Assembly: GCF_910592395.1 (NCBI RefSeq)
Contig: NC_088309.1
Span: forward strand, 5,706,501-5,770,500
DNA length: 64,000 bases
Source: Lineus longissimus
Lineage: Eukaryota; Nemertea; Pilidiophora; Heteronemertea; Lineidae
Direction: 5' to 3'
This document shows, piece by piece, positions 14,201-24,499 of the stretch. The notes under the pieces are model-generated. The model did not search any database. It saw nothing but the letters and a program-made list of their open reading frames with translations, and was not told where the DNA came from. Position 1 is the stretch's first letter, and each line of letters begins with the position of its first letter. The position numbers were made by a program, and so were the translations under genes.

Positions 14201-14882
14201 TCCGCTTTGGTGATCTACTCTTAGATCTTCATTCCAATGGCGTTTTGAAAATGGAAAATTGTCGTACTAAGATCGACAACCTACATATTATAGATACAAC
14301 AAGTATCTATAAAAACACGTTGTCCGAGCAAAGACAAAATTATTTTATTCGAACGCGATAACGCTCACGCATATTATAACTAATTTTGGTTGTCCTAACC
14401 CCAGTTAATCTGGAAGGGGTGACGGGTGACTACAAACTACGCTGCATTGTTAGTAATTCGATTCGTTATGCATGAGCGAAATCGCGTACGAATGAAATTA
14501 TGTTGTTATTTTGTAAATAGAATAACGAAGTGGACTACTTTTAACATGTGCCAGGTGCATCATGTATCACGTAAGTCGGGATTTTCGAATGATTCGAAAT
14601 TGTGTAATTTAGCCCAAACATCTTCAAAATATTTGACTAGTAACTTCAACATCTGCAAGCCAACATTTTACATGTCTGGCTGTATCACTGAAGGCGCGGT
14701 GGGATCTATTAAAAAATGTTCAGCAAATCACTCATTGCAGAAATCTCGCGACCAGTGGTGATACGATCGCTTCCTTCAGTGCAAGAGCGGGTACTCCCTG
14801 ATCCCTGGTAGTGAGATTGTCGTAACAGATCAGTCAGAAAATGATTGTTAATTATTGCATCCAACTAAAGAGTTATCAGACA
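11284..14882. other. No recognised gene between gene B and RASL10-like gene
   Basis: About 3.6 kb with only short, domain-free frames. It should contain the gene B promoter, but no clear TATA or initiator element stands out. The one structured part is the tandem repeat at 13235-13480. Confidence 0.5.
13235..13480. repeat. Minisatellite, about 4 units of 61-69 bp
   Basis: The motifs GATGGCGAT, CATCCATTCC and CTCTGCATGGTTGA recur in the same order. The three clearest CATCCATTCC copies start near 13308, 13369 and 13438. A more degenerate first unit begins near 13240. Units are imperfect and of slightly different length, so this is an ageing tandem array. No coding role is evident. Confidence 0.75.
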
Positions 14883-15524
14883 TCATAAAATGACACATCG
14901 GTTTCTCCTCAGAGCATCCTGGACGCGCATTGATGTCGGTTTGTGTCCGTAGTCAATATAGTCTATAGTCTTCATTAATTCTTTAAACAACATCACAACA
15001 TGCCAATTAAACTTAGCTGAGCATTCAATGTAGCCACATTTCCATTGCTTACGGACGAGGTTGGCTACTTCCTTCCGGGTTAAACCTCGCCCGTCACTGG
15101 AGGCGAGGTCTTGTTTATTTCCCACCACAAATATAGGAACATCGTGCATATTTCTCGACTCAATGATTTGATCCCTAAGATTCTTTATGTATTGGAAGCT
15201 CTCGTCTGATGATACGTCGTACACTAGGATATACGCAGTTGCATTTCTCAGCCCGTACCCTCGGAATTCTGTCCACTCGTACAGAGAGTTGACGGGAAAG
15301 TAGGGAATCACTGGACAGTCTATGATTTTCACTTCATACAGATGATCGTTTATGATCACTGCTGGGTGATACACCGTCTTTTGCCCGGTTGGAATGTATG
15401 GTTCTTGGAATTCGTTGCAGACGAACTGGCGTATGATTGACGTTTTACCTACACTCGGCGCCCCTAGCAACACCAGTTTTACCACTTGCATCTCTGAGTC
15501 AAAGGTCAAATGCGAGGTTGCCAT
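14883..15524 (-). CDS. RASL10-like small GTPase, intronless, CaaX end
   Basis: A 213-aa Ras-superfamily protein. The P-loop is GAPSVGKT (residues 21-28), an effector-region threonine follows at about 46, G4 is NKQD (136-139), G5 is ECSAK (167-171) and the C-terminus is CVIL, a CaaX box whose final Leu favours geranylgeranylation. The arrangement IPT...YHPAVI..., PVNSLYEW, GLR..TAYILVYDVSS, VRKQWKCGYIECSAKFNW and ALRRNRCVIL is closest to vertebrate RASL10A/RASL10B, atypical Ras-like proteins. As in RASL10, the G3 DxxG motif is altered: D69-C-P-V, with no catalytic glycine/glutamine, so intrinsic GTPase activity may be low. The start MATSH at 15524 fits the family; the frame stays open upstream to an ATG at 15749, which would add a 75-aa extension with a hydrophobic stretch. 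There is no intron in the coding region. RASL10-like is secure; A versus B orthology is not assignable. Confidence 0.9.
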   Translation of the reverse strand: MATSHLTFDSEMQVVKLVLLGAPSVGKTSIIRQFVCNEFQEPYIPTGQKTVYHPAVIINDHLYEVKIIDCPVIPYFPVNSLYEWTEFRGYGLRNATAYILVYDVSSDESFQYIKNLRDQIIESRNMHDVPIFVVGNKQDLASSDGRGLTRKEVANLVRKQWKCGYIECSAKFNWHVVMLFKELMKTIDYIDYGHKPTSMRVQDALRRNRCVIL

Positions 15525-15749
15525 CTTGCCCGGTGTCCCGGTTGCAAACCCGAACACTGGGAATGACATCAACACGCCGGTGCTAAGACCCTTGATCGCG
15601 TAAATGTTTTCATCCGGAACACCGGATGAAGCATGGCCGTTTGGGCGCGCCGTCGTGCAAGTCCACAGGACTCCTGGAGTCCAGAGTGAAAAAAATAACA
15701 AATAAACAAGAACTTGTGAGCAGCTATAGAACGCGTCTCTCCCTCTCAC

Positions 15750-18700
15750 GCACCTGTTTCCGTCTTTTCACTGCAAAAAAACCCCGATAAAGACAAGTCT
15801 ACCGAATTAGACTAGCAAGATCAAACTTTGCATGTAGCCCAAGAACAAGGTTTTTTTGTTCATTCGTGCGAGTCGCATTACAAGTTAAAATCACTGATAT
15901 CTGATATCCGCTTTTATTAGATCACGCCCACGAAACATAATCCTCTGCATTATCAGTCCGCAGTACAGAGGAACGCCTGTTTCGTATATCCTTTAATATA
16001 TTTTAAGAACGCGTCACACTGGCAACCGTAATTCCTTTATGAATATCACATCAATTTAATAATCCAATTGATTGGTGAATTTCTATCTATCACGGGTCTA
16101 TCAGAATATCGATGGCATCACAAGATAACCTCCATCAAATCATTCCACAGCAAACATTGGTGTCACCTTATCTAGTTAAAAGATGAATCTGTTATCCGCG
16201 CCTTTTACAAATATCACGTGTGTCTAGTCGGGTGAATGATACTGTGCACCATCACGACACTATAGCACGTACCAAATCAAGGCAGAATCATTTTACAAGC
16301 AGTCCCTAGCAGTATTAGCCATTCTCCATTTCTTGAGTAAATCCAATTTTGAAAATGCTTTTCTCGTGAAAATTCAATTGGAAAGTACTAAAAACCAATC
16401 TTTGAAAAACAGAGGCAACAAACTTCAATTCATCGTCGACGTCAGCCTTTGAAAGAACGCTGCATCCACAGGAAAAAAAATACAACTTTCAAAGTTGATA
16501 CATTAAAAAACTTTATTCATTTGTAGATCTGTTTCGTTACCGTGAGAGGCGGAAGTTTTCCTCGATACTAGGATAGTGTTCAATCCGCGGGCTGTGGTGT
16601 GCTAAAAGAAATCCCGCTTCCAGTATTGTATTCCTTTTGTGAACAGCACATTCGGTAACTTGGCTCACATGAATTTATTGATAACCATTGCGAAGTAAAA
16701 GTATATAACGCCTCCGGATCCGTACAACTTGGAAACCACTTGTATAAGAAAGTTAAGACCTCTTAGGCGTTGAGCACGAGAGGTTTAATGGAAAACGAAT
16801 CTTTTCCGTCAAGCCTGAAGGATGGTAATCATAGAGTGACATATAATATTCCTATACCTGGTTGACAACCAGCGGCAGTACAACTCCAGCGTTGAGAATT
16901 AGAATACATGTAGATATCTCATGTTTGAGACTAGCAGTATGACACTTAAACCACCTGCCAGAGCTGATGAGATACCAGACTCTTGTCACTGCGTTAATCC
17001 ACAGGGTAATTCCAACTATCACAGCTATCGCTTACAACATCGCATGATAACTAAGGCTAACATCACTCTGAGGAGGACGTCAACACCAAGACGGATTAGT
17101 CATCATTCTTTAACACGACTACCACGATATAAACCTATCGGAGAAGTCCAAATGGGTATCGTGGGCTTCGCGTTTGGTGGCGTGGGGTTAGTCACAGCTT
17201 GTTATGGCAGGTTCCGCAAGGTCAGCACACCGTCAGACAATTTTGATACCTACTCCACTTGGTTTGGTTCCGACTGATCGCATAGCCTTCAGGCTGAGGG
17301 CGTCAATTCCAAGAGGTGCTAGGACAGTATCACCGATGAGACATCTTGTTAGGCTTGGGCGTATCAGATGTGTGTGGAGAAGATCAACAACGAACTTGCA
17401 CTGAAGATATATAAGCAGCTTACCGCCAAAGCTAACAGCGACCGAACAATGACAGTGGACAGAATGGAAGGGATACAAGGATCCCTGAAGAAATAAAAAA
17501 AGCAGTAAGGATCATTTTATCATTCCATCGTCAATTTGACTCTAGTAATTCGAGTAACTGACTAAAATTCAGATGATGAAGGAAACCAAAAACGTATTTG
17601 ATGGCTTAAAGGTTCATTTGTGATTCCCAGCAGTTAATTTCAGAAGAACTGTTATGATACGTGGTGATTTTCTACAGACTAATTAAACAGGCGAGGAAGT
17701 CTTTTTGCATGGCGACACTGGCTAATTTCATTCATGAACTGAATTTTAACTACGGCGTTGTTGTAATCCCTGATTGACTCCCACAGCTAATCAAGCCTTT
17801 TTGTTCTATTCCAACAATTCACGTGCGAGCGTGGCTATGAAAAGACCCAAGCAATTTGAAACCGGACGAAGAATAAACTAGCAGTTAGACTTTTCGGTCG
17901 TGTCCTCACTTCTCCTAGCCCTGTCTTATATTGTACTGCAGATGTCTGTTCAAGAGATGACCACTTGTCCATTAAGTAAAACAAACGTTATGGTTTTTCG
18001 ATTACAACAATTATGATGCACCCGGCGCTTCAATATGACGTCATTTCTCTCCCTATCACGTGACAATGAATCAGACGCTCCACTTTATAATAATGATTGT
18101 GCTCCAAACCATCTAATTTATAGTAGATAATGAAATGTTTACCTTGGAGGCATTGGGTATTTTACGAAATTCCGTTTGCTCGGGAGACTTTTCCTTGATG
18201 GCTTCTGGTGCGATCACTACTGCTGACATGTCTCTGAGCAGACGACAGTTTACAGAAGAGATGGCCTCAGCATCAAATGATGAAGCTGTCGCAACACTGC
18301 TTTGACATTTTGATTATTCCGCCAAGAAACACTGTATCGGTATTGTAATAAACTTATAGTAAATTCCGCTGAGAAAACTCATCCTTAACTGCACGGCACG
18401 ACTGCGATGGGAGAAGAAGAGTGCTCATTTGCTAAAATCATGAAGTGCTATGTAAGGACGCCCCCGAAGACGCTATACTATTATCTAATATAAATCCGCA
18501 CATTGCTGTTCAAAGGTTGAGTCGTCAACCAAAGACGAAGTTCGCGTGTAGTGTTTGCTATCCGCTGTCATTGTTCACTTCTGTGTATCAAAGAGGCGTG
18601 GATGCGAAGTACTGAAACGAGAGAGAATACTGCGTATGACCAAGTGGGCTAAAATGTCATGGTAACTTTTATCATCAGTGCTTACTCAACGTATCAGGCT

Positions 18701-18910
18701 GAAAGACTATACGACTCGATAAGAGGATCAGGTTGTCATCTGAGAAATTAATTGGAACCTGTAATGAAGAAACATCAAAGGGTTAGCCTTGGTTGGTGTC
18801 CGATTAACAATGGGACTGCGTAGGACGAAGCATTGTACATGAATATCTTGTAATTTCGATAATGCATAGTCATGGTACATGTAGTACTTTTGCTGCTATA
18901 TGACAATGGA
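15750..18910. other. No confident gene; possible decayed coding patch at 16.9-17.5 kb
   Basis: Mostly structureless sequence. Around 17150-17220 an open + frame encodes a hydrophobic stretch (MGIVGFAFGGVGLVTACYGR), and 17370-17496 encodes a helix-like tail ending in TAA. I cannot join them into a gene with convincing splice sites. The opposite strand is also hydrophobic at about 16920-17050. Confidence 0.35.
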
Positions 18911-19821
18911 CGCATTGTTGTATCCAAGCCGAATCGTGCTAAGTGATATCAAGCATAGATTTTCTAATCGACTACCAGATATCTTGCTTCAAATAAAGTA
19001 CCATAACAAAATGACTTTGGTGTTGTCGATCACATCGGGGGCGTGCACGTGCATCAAACTTGTAAAACAGTTCACGGGCGGTAGTTCTTTTTTTCTTCAA
19101 GGATCGCCATGCATAACATTCTAAAGGCGCCATAATGCGTATTTTGATGTGGTTATCGAAGTGAGCTAAAAATTAAAAACAACTGTTTAGCTAACCTCAC
19201 TAACCGCCCTGAATGTATAACGTTTCAATTCGATCGAGTCTTGTCTATTCCGTCAATTCGATGAGGCCAAACGTTGGCAATAGTGAGTAGAGGAAGATGC
19301 ATAGTACACTTCAGTATGAAAATGTACACTGCAGATAAAAAACAAGTCTTGAAATAATCTCAAGTTATCGTTGTCAGACAATAAACCAATCATGAACATA
19401 ACTTTTGACCACTGTGACATTAAAAATGAGGTCAAACCCAATTTTGTTCAGATGTCATTGTATAAGAGCAAATACACCTAAATTTTGTTCCCGTTTTCAG
19501 CAACCACATTCGTTAACGACACACAGCTATTATATGGTGACCTGCATTCCCAGGACGTCCAATGCCTCTCGAGCCAACTGTTCGTTTTGCTGACCCCATA
19601 CAAAGGTGTTACCGGCGATTATGGCATAGGGCCTACCAACCAGTGTTTGTTCTCACGTAAGAAATAGTGAATAGTGAATTATCCCATGTGAACAAGCGAA
19701 CTCTTTATAACACGTATCATCGACTAGGGAGGTGTATTAAACTTGTGCTCTCGCTGACCGCTGACTTATTGGTGCTAGTGAACAGGTGACAATCAGGAAC
19801 GCTGTCGTACTACCCTGCATC

Positions 19822-19995
19822 ATGACAACGACTCATTATAACGTTCTTTCCTCCCAATTTGATAATTTGTGGACCTGGGTTTTCCCGCAGTAAGGAGCTG
19901 GGGTCAAATTGATGGTCTATTGTTTATGGATGCTGTTTTAGTCAGAGCTAGCCCTTGATTATGAAGGAATTTTCAAATGAAGGTGACCATGGTCT
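19822..19995 (+). pseudogene. 5' fragment of the methyltransferase, degenerate after about 17 codons
   Basis: The sequence from 19726 to 19872 is nearly identical to the upstream region and first codons of the intact methyltransferases (20666-20812 and about 28860-29006), including the ATG equivalent at 19822. It then breaks off. Weak similarity resumes around 19935-19975 (TGCTGTTTTAGTCAGAGCT compared with the intact copy's TGATGTTTTCAGTCAGATCT). The reading frame is lost, so this is a truncated relic occupying the position held by the intact gene in copy 2. Confidence 0.7.
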
Positions 19996-20312
19996 GTTTA
20001 TGTGCTCACCACAGCTTTCAATACTTGATGTATCTGAAGAGGCACGCTGAACCTGACATGGCCTTCTCAAGGAGCTGCTCACGGTGCTGAACTTCTAACT
20101 TGCTTGTCGACTAAGTGCCTTGCCCGAGACATTTGGAAGCCGACATGTGAAGGCCTATCTGAGTTCTCCTTCTTCTCCGTATGAAAAGGGGCATATTGCT
20201 GACTAAGGAACGAGGCATGTTGACATTGCCTCATCATCTCTATCGGACCAATTGATATACTTTTTTTGTACGCATACAGCACGCCACAGCTATAGGTCCG
20301 AGTCTGTGGACA

Positions 20313-20384
20313 AATGGTTTGTTTAATTTGTCTCGTCGATAATATCGACGAGACAAATCGACGAGACAAATTAAACAAACCATT
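20313..20384. repeat. Perfect 27-bp inverted repeat (hairpin)
   Basis: Arm 20313-20339 (AATGGTTTGTTTAATTTGTC...) is the exact reverse complement of 20358-20384. The 18-nt centre contains a second copy of TCGACGAGACAAA, so the right side is also a 13-bp tandem. It lies between the methyltransferase relic and the intact gene and is absent from copy 2. Confidence 0.85.
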
Positions 20385-20761
20385 GCTCCTTTGATATTGC
20401 ATTATATTTTCATTGCAATTCAATCTATTCAAGATATAGCCCATTTGAACCTGCCTGCGCCACGGGTATAATGCTAGTACATAATATTGTTTGATCACAC
20501 AACACGCAATTGAAATCACGGAACGTGATCTGCACAAATTTTCTTTATGATGCGGAAACGTTTTGTTTGATAAACCATTGAACATTTTGTCCCGTTGTCA
20601 CGGAGCGCGTCAAGGCCGGGTCCGTGAAAACGCATTGAAATCCGGTGAAGTGGGTTAAGGCCTTTAGGGAGGTGTATTAAACTTGTGCTCTCGCTGACCG
20701 CTGACTGATTGGTGCTAGTGAACAGGTGACAATCAGGAACGCTGTCGTACTACCCTGCATC

Positions 20762-21523
20762 ATGACAACGACTCATTATAACGTTGTTTCTTCCCAATTT
20801 GATAATTTGTGGGCGTTTAGGACACAATTCGAGTCGGCCCTTATCGATGATGTTTTCAGTCAGATCTCAAGGGAGGTTATGGATTTCGAAAACACGGTGC
20901 TTGCGGACATAGGGTGTGGAGGAGGATATCTCTTGAAGTTATTAGGACAGAAGGCCACATTTAAGAAATTCCTTGCCGTGGAACCGACCAAACATTCGCT
21001 CGATCAATTGCAAGATTGCGGTCTCACCCCGGTTGAGAAATTCTGCATGGACGGGAACGGGCTTTTCAAACTGAAACATGTGAGGTTTGACGTCTCAATA
21101 ATGTATCTCATGCTTCATCATGTTCCCCGTGGACAATTGTTAGATTTTCTTGGCGGCATCTTCCGCCAAACCAATCCTGGTGGTACAACATTGGTCATGT
21201 CGCACGGCTCTACCGATGCACCCTTCCCACTCTGGCCGGATGTTTTTAAGGCAGCTCGCGCGTCTTACCTTCCACCTTGGGAAATTCTTCAAGAACTTTT
21301 TCGAGAAGCTGGTTTTGGTGACGTTTCTTTCATGAGAAAATCCTATGGTGACGTGGTGATTCCACGTGACCGATGGCTGTGGATGGTTCGTAATAGGTTC
21401 GTTTCAGTACTGTCATTATTTTCTGATGAAGAGATTGAGGAAGGAATCCGATCCATGAATTATCCAGACCCCGTAGTGTTTGAGAAGTGGCTATGCTTCT
21501 ACAAGGCAAGAAAAACGGCTTAA
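20762..21523 (+). CDS. Class I SAM-dependent methyltransferase, copy 1, intronless
   Basis: A 253-aa protein with a Rossmann-type methyltransferase core. Motif I is VLADIGCGGG (residues 47-55), the acidic ribose-contact loop follows in FLAVEPTKHSL, then FDVSIMYLMLHHV (motif IV region) and a PGGTTLVMSHG strand. The N-terminal HYNVVSSQFDNLW resembles the cap of Methyltransf_11/25-type small-molecule methyltransferases. The substrate cannot be inferred. I start at the ATG in the TTTHYN context (20762); an ATG-less in-frame extension upstream exists. It differs from copy 2 (28956-29717) at three residues that I can see (E/D in SREVM, G/R in DGNGL, F/C in DVSFM). No introns are present, and no poly(A) tail was noticed. 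Confidence 0.85.
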   Translation: MTTTHYNVVSSQFDNLWAFRTQFESALIDDVFSQISREVMDFENTVLADIGCGGGYLLKLLGQKATFKKFLAVEPTKHSLDQLQDCGLTPVEKFCMDGNGLFKLKHVRFDVSIMYLMLHHVPRGQLLDFLGGIFRQTNPGGTTLVMSHGSTDAPFPLWPDVFKAARASYLPPWEILQELFREAGFGDVSFMRKSYGDVVIPRDRWLWMVRNRFVSVLSLFSDEEIEEGIRSMNYPDPVVFEKWLCFYKARKTA

Positions 21524-21777
21524 CAGACCAGTCGAGATTTTTTAAGGGCATGTCGGTTGCTTAGTCCAGTCGCTACAGTACATTGTAATTGTTTTCATCA
21601 AGATTGCACATAAGATGGACAAATTCAGACAATGACTGGATTATCTCACTCTTCCATCCTTTAATCTCCCCTGGACCCGAGTGATCCCTCCGTGAAGCGA
21701 TAATCTCTCTTGTGCTGATCGATGCATTGGCGGTGCTGCGGAAGCGAGGAACAACTATACTGTGAGGATGGTATACG

Positions 21778-22565
21778 GTAAAAAAAGCAACGGAAAAAAG
21801 ACAACGGAAAAAAAGCCCGGTAAAAAAGAACAGGTAAAAAAGGCAACGGTAAAAAAGGCAACGGAAAAAGATGACAACTATCAAAGAGGACCCAATTGAC
21901 TACAGCCAAATTAGTTGTACTGATTTACTAGCATTCAGTATTGCCTCATTTCCAGAGGAAGGGTTCCATCTTATTAGTCAACAAAGCGTCAAAGGGAGGA
22001 ACATCAGCGCCCTATGGCTCTAGGCATGATGGGGCTGTCGGAGTGCCGGCTGTGCAGTGGAAACATCAGCGCCTGCCACCACACCTCCGAGGTCCCGTGT
22101 TCAATTCCCGGTCTGTCCGGCACTTTATGTCATAGAGTGGGCGGTTTCCTCTGTCGTATCCGGTTTCCTTCTACATTGTACATGTACAAGTTTGCTTTAC
22201 AATTGCCCAATATGATTTGAGAGATAATGATGTCCAAGTTGACGCTCAGCTCTCAACTCAATATTTTTTATCATCGCTCTATTTGGCGAGTGTAGGTCCG
22301 TCCTTGGTCGAACACCGTTTTGGTTGGACAGATGCGCCTGAGTTGGTCTTTTTTACCTAGATGGTTGCCTTTTTTTCCGTTGCTTTTTTTACCCATTGTC
22401 TTTTTTACCTAGATTGTTGCTTTTTTTCCGTTGCTTTTTTACCTGTTGTCTTTTTTTCCGTTGTCTTTTTTACCTGTTGTCTTTTTTACCCGTTGTCTTT
22501 TTTACCGTTGTCTTTTTTACCGGGCTTTTTTTCCGTTGTCTTTTTTTCCGTTGCTTTTTTTACCT
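21778..22565. repeat. Inverted pair of short-unit arrays (AAAAAAGGCAACGG / its complement)
   Basis: The left part (21778-21880) is built of purine-rich units such as GGTAAAAAAGGCAACGG. The right part (22342-22565) is built of the complementary units, such as CCGTTGCTTTTTTTACC, in about a dozen imperfect copies. The two arrays could pair into a long foldback enclosing about 460 bp. Apparent Phe/Leu-rich open frames here are artefacts of the repeat. Confidence 0.75.
22015..22190 (+). mobile_element. tRNA-derived SINE fragment
   Basis: A tRNA-like head with a B-box-like GTGTTCAATTCCC is followed by GTGGGCGGTTTCC and TCCGGTTTCCTTCTACA, a body motif widely seen in invertebrate tRNA SINEs (TCCGGTTTCCTCCCAC, from memory). 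It is nested inside the 2367-bp insertion. The tail is not clearly delimited. Confidence 0.5.
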
Positions 22566-23021
22566 AGATTCTGTTTGAACATGTGACTGTGGAGTAATAT
22601 TAATTATGTAAGGGAACTATGTTCTGTCTGGGACTACTTGGGATGTTTACTTCCTTTTGATTATATCTGGTTGTGTCTCTACGCCTTCTGTGGGTATATA
22701 AACTGGGGTTTTTGGCTAGATTCTGGAGTGTGGCAAGCCCCGAGCTGTGCATTAAACCCTCTCTTAGAGTTTATGCTATAAACTAACACTAACAAATTGT
22801 AGGCACCTGATCTAAACAATGCCAGTAATCCCCCCAGCAACAAAGCATCAGATATCTACATCCCACAACAAAGGAAACATTGAGCCCCAGTGGCCTTATC
22901 ATACACAGATACAAGGATTATTCCTTGAGACAAGTTTCTCCGAATGTATGTTATAGCGGAATTACCGTTATAGCGCTGCATTCAATCTCTCTTCCGAGTT
23001 TATGTTTTGCGCTGAACTCTT

Positions 23022-23535
23022 GCTGAAAGGGTGGATGTCGTCCTGGGTGCCGACAAATGGTACCCAGGTTCCAGATCGACTGGACAATAAGCACCCTGGG
23101 TGCCATTACACTAGACAAACAGCACCCAGCTTCTTTTTGCCTGGCTTACGGATCTTAGGGACGAGGACGTTTCTTGCAATCTCGTTTTATCTCGCGCCGT
23201 GGTAATTGCGGCATTAGCAGTGCGCGAAATAAAAAGAACAGATAAACAGAAAAAAACGCGTTTAGACCTATAGGTTCTTTATCTCTCTCCCCTTGGAGAC
23301 GAATACCCCGTTTGAATAAGATGGAATTGATGAAAGAAAGGTTTTTAGAGCGCGGTATCGTGACACGTGACCTCCGTGAGCGTGGGGCCAACCTCGTTGT
23401 AGGTATAGAAAAGTGTAGAAGAAGAAGCTGGGTGCTGTTTGTCTAGTGTAATGGCACCCAGGGTGCTTATTGTCCAGTCGATCTCGAACCTGGGTACCAT
23501 TTGTCGGCACCCAGGACGACATCCACCCTTTCAGC
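23022..23535. mobile_element. Foldback element with about 115-bp terminal inverted repeats
   Basis: The left arm, 23022-23137 (GCTGAAAGGGTGGATGTCGT...), is the near-perfect reverse complement of 23420-23535. The centre is about 280 bp and has no coding capacity. The flanks both contain GCTGAAC, possibly a target duplication. It looks like a non-autonomous DNA transposon of the foldback/MITE type. Confidence 0.75.
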
Positions 23536-23703
23536 TGAACGCTTCTATCGCTCTTGGAAAGTGTATGTTATAGCGCTGCACTGACCTTGGGTTCCGTCGA
23601 CCTAGAATTGCATGTTATAGCGCTGCCTTTCTAGGAGACAAACTCCTTTAAGTGCATGCCTTTGTGCACTCATATGATCGTTGAACAGTGTAAACAATGG
23701 GTG

Positions 23704-23814
23704 ATATGAATAAAGACTAGCAAATGCTTTTATCTAAAACTCCATGAACAATTACACTATAGGCCTTTCTGTACAAAATTGAAGTAAAAGCATTTGCTAG
23801 ACTTTATTCATATG
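23704..23814. repeat. Palindromic MITE-like hairpin, arms about 29 bp
   Basis: ATGAATAAAGACTAGCAAAT at 23705 and its continuation pair with 23784-23813 (complement: ATATGAATAAAGTCTAGCAA). The loop is about 52 bp. One mismatch was seen in the arms. It is probably a small foldback transposon. Confidence 0.65.
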
Positions 23815-24270
23815 AGCCAATGTCAGGCTAAATACTTTGAGAACGTGTGAAGTGTAGAGACATTTGTTGCTACATGTGAATAAGACAGCCTATTTTCTGA
23901 TGCTAGAAGTGTAAGGTGTATATATGTTTGATGAGATTAAGAATGAGAATAGAATAAAGGTACTGTACAGAGATCCTAGTTTCCGGTTTTAACTGCTAGT
24001 CAGTCAAACGTCTCCTGCTTAGGTCTCAGCAGGATCCCGGAGTTACGGTTATAATTCAGAACAATCTATTCTCAGTCAAGGAGAAAGTGACCGTGAGTTC
24101 TACCGCTCGGATCACTTGGTCACGACAATACCACGATGTTATTGAATTACGAATTACGAATTTATTTACACTCTAACCACAGAGGGCGGTACGTTACAAA
24201 AATATAATTAACATACAGTTGTGTGCAAATATATTAGAACACCCCATAAACATTCCTATTATTAACATTC

Positions 24271-24384
24271 TGATGTTGACGTGGAAATTTGGTGTCCACT
24301 GCGCCTGCATGACCGCAACTGAATGAAGAGATCATTCAGGGACTGTCTGACAGCTGTGATTGTTGACCCGACGTCATGACATCA
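24271..24384. mobile_element. 114-bp short element with about 14-bp target duplication, copy 1
   Basis: TATTATTAACATTC occurs on both sides (24257-24270 and 24385-24398), and copy 2 of the duplication has a single TATTATCAACATTC (30106-30119) with no insert. The element starts TGATGTTGACG and ends CATGACATCA, an imperfect inverted repeat. A second, inverted copy lies at 36001-36109 with its own flanking duplication (GTCAAGTTG). The long target duplication is unlike most cut-and-paste MITEs. Confidence 0.75.
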
Positions 24385-24499
24385 TATTATTAACATTCTG
24401 TACTATCTTTCCTACACTGCTAACCTTAGGCTTTATTTAATAACTCAACGACTTAAGCTCTAGAAACACCAACCCGCAAATCCACGTCGAGTGCCATAG

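Larger units (their letters stand above)
21761..24127. mobile_element. 2367-bp insertion with TG...CA ends and ATAC target duplication
   Basis: Copy 2 of the duplication reads straight through one ATAC (29951-29954). In copy 1 the sequence is ATAC (21757-21760), then TGTGAGG...CACGACA, then ATAC (24128-24131). TG/CA ends with a 4-bp duplication are typical of LTR-type integration. Inside are a TATA-like box in a promoter-like context (TATATAAAC near 22696), inverted homopolymer-rich arrays (21778-22565), a tRNA-like SINE, a 514-bp foldback and a hairpin, but no coding domains. I could not find two matching LTRs, so it may be a long solo LTR enlarged by nested insertions, or a non-autonomous element. 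Confidence 0.65.

Noticed and set aside
14883-15749. Full 288-residue version of the GTPase as the main call
   Set aside because: The 75-residue extension has no similarity to RASL10 proteins; the internal ATG at 15524 gives the family's normal length. The extension is kept only as a question.
20079-20585. 168-aa open frame on the minus strand
   Set aside because: It spans the perfect hairpin at 20313-20384 and reads the same bases twice as LVNLSR/RQIKQT-type peptide; no domain, no signal peptide and no counterpart in copy 2.
22361-22578. Phe/Leu-rich frames resembling membrane proteins
   Set aside because: They are translations of the TTTTTTACCGTTG short-unit array, not genes.
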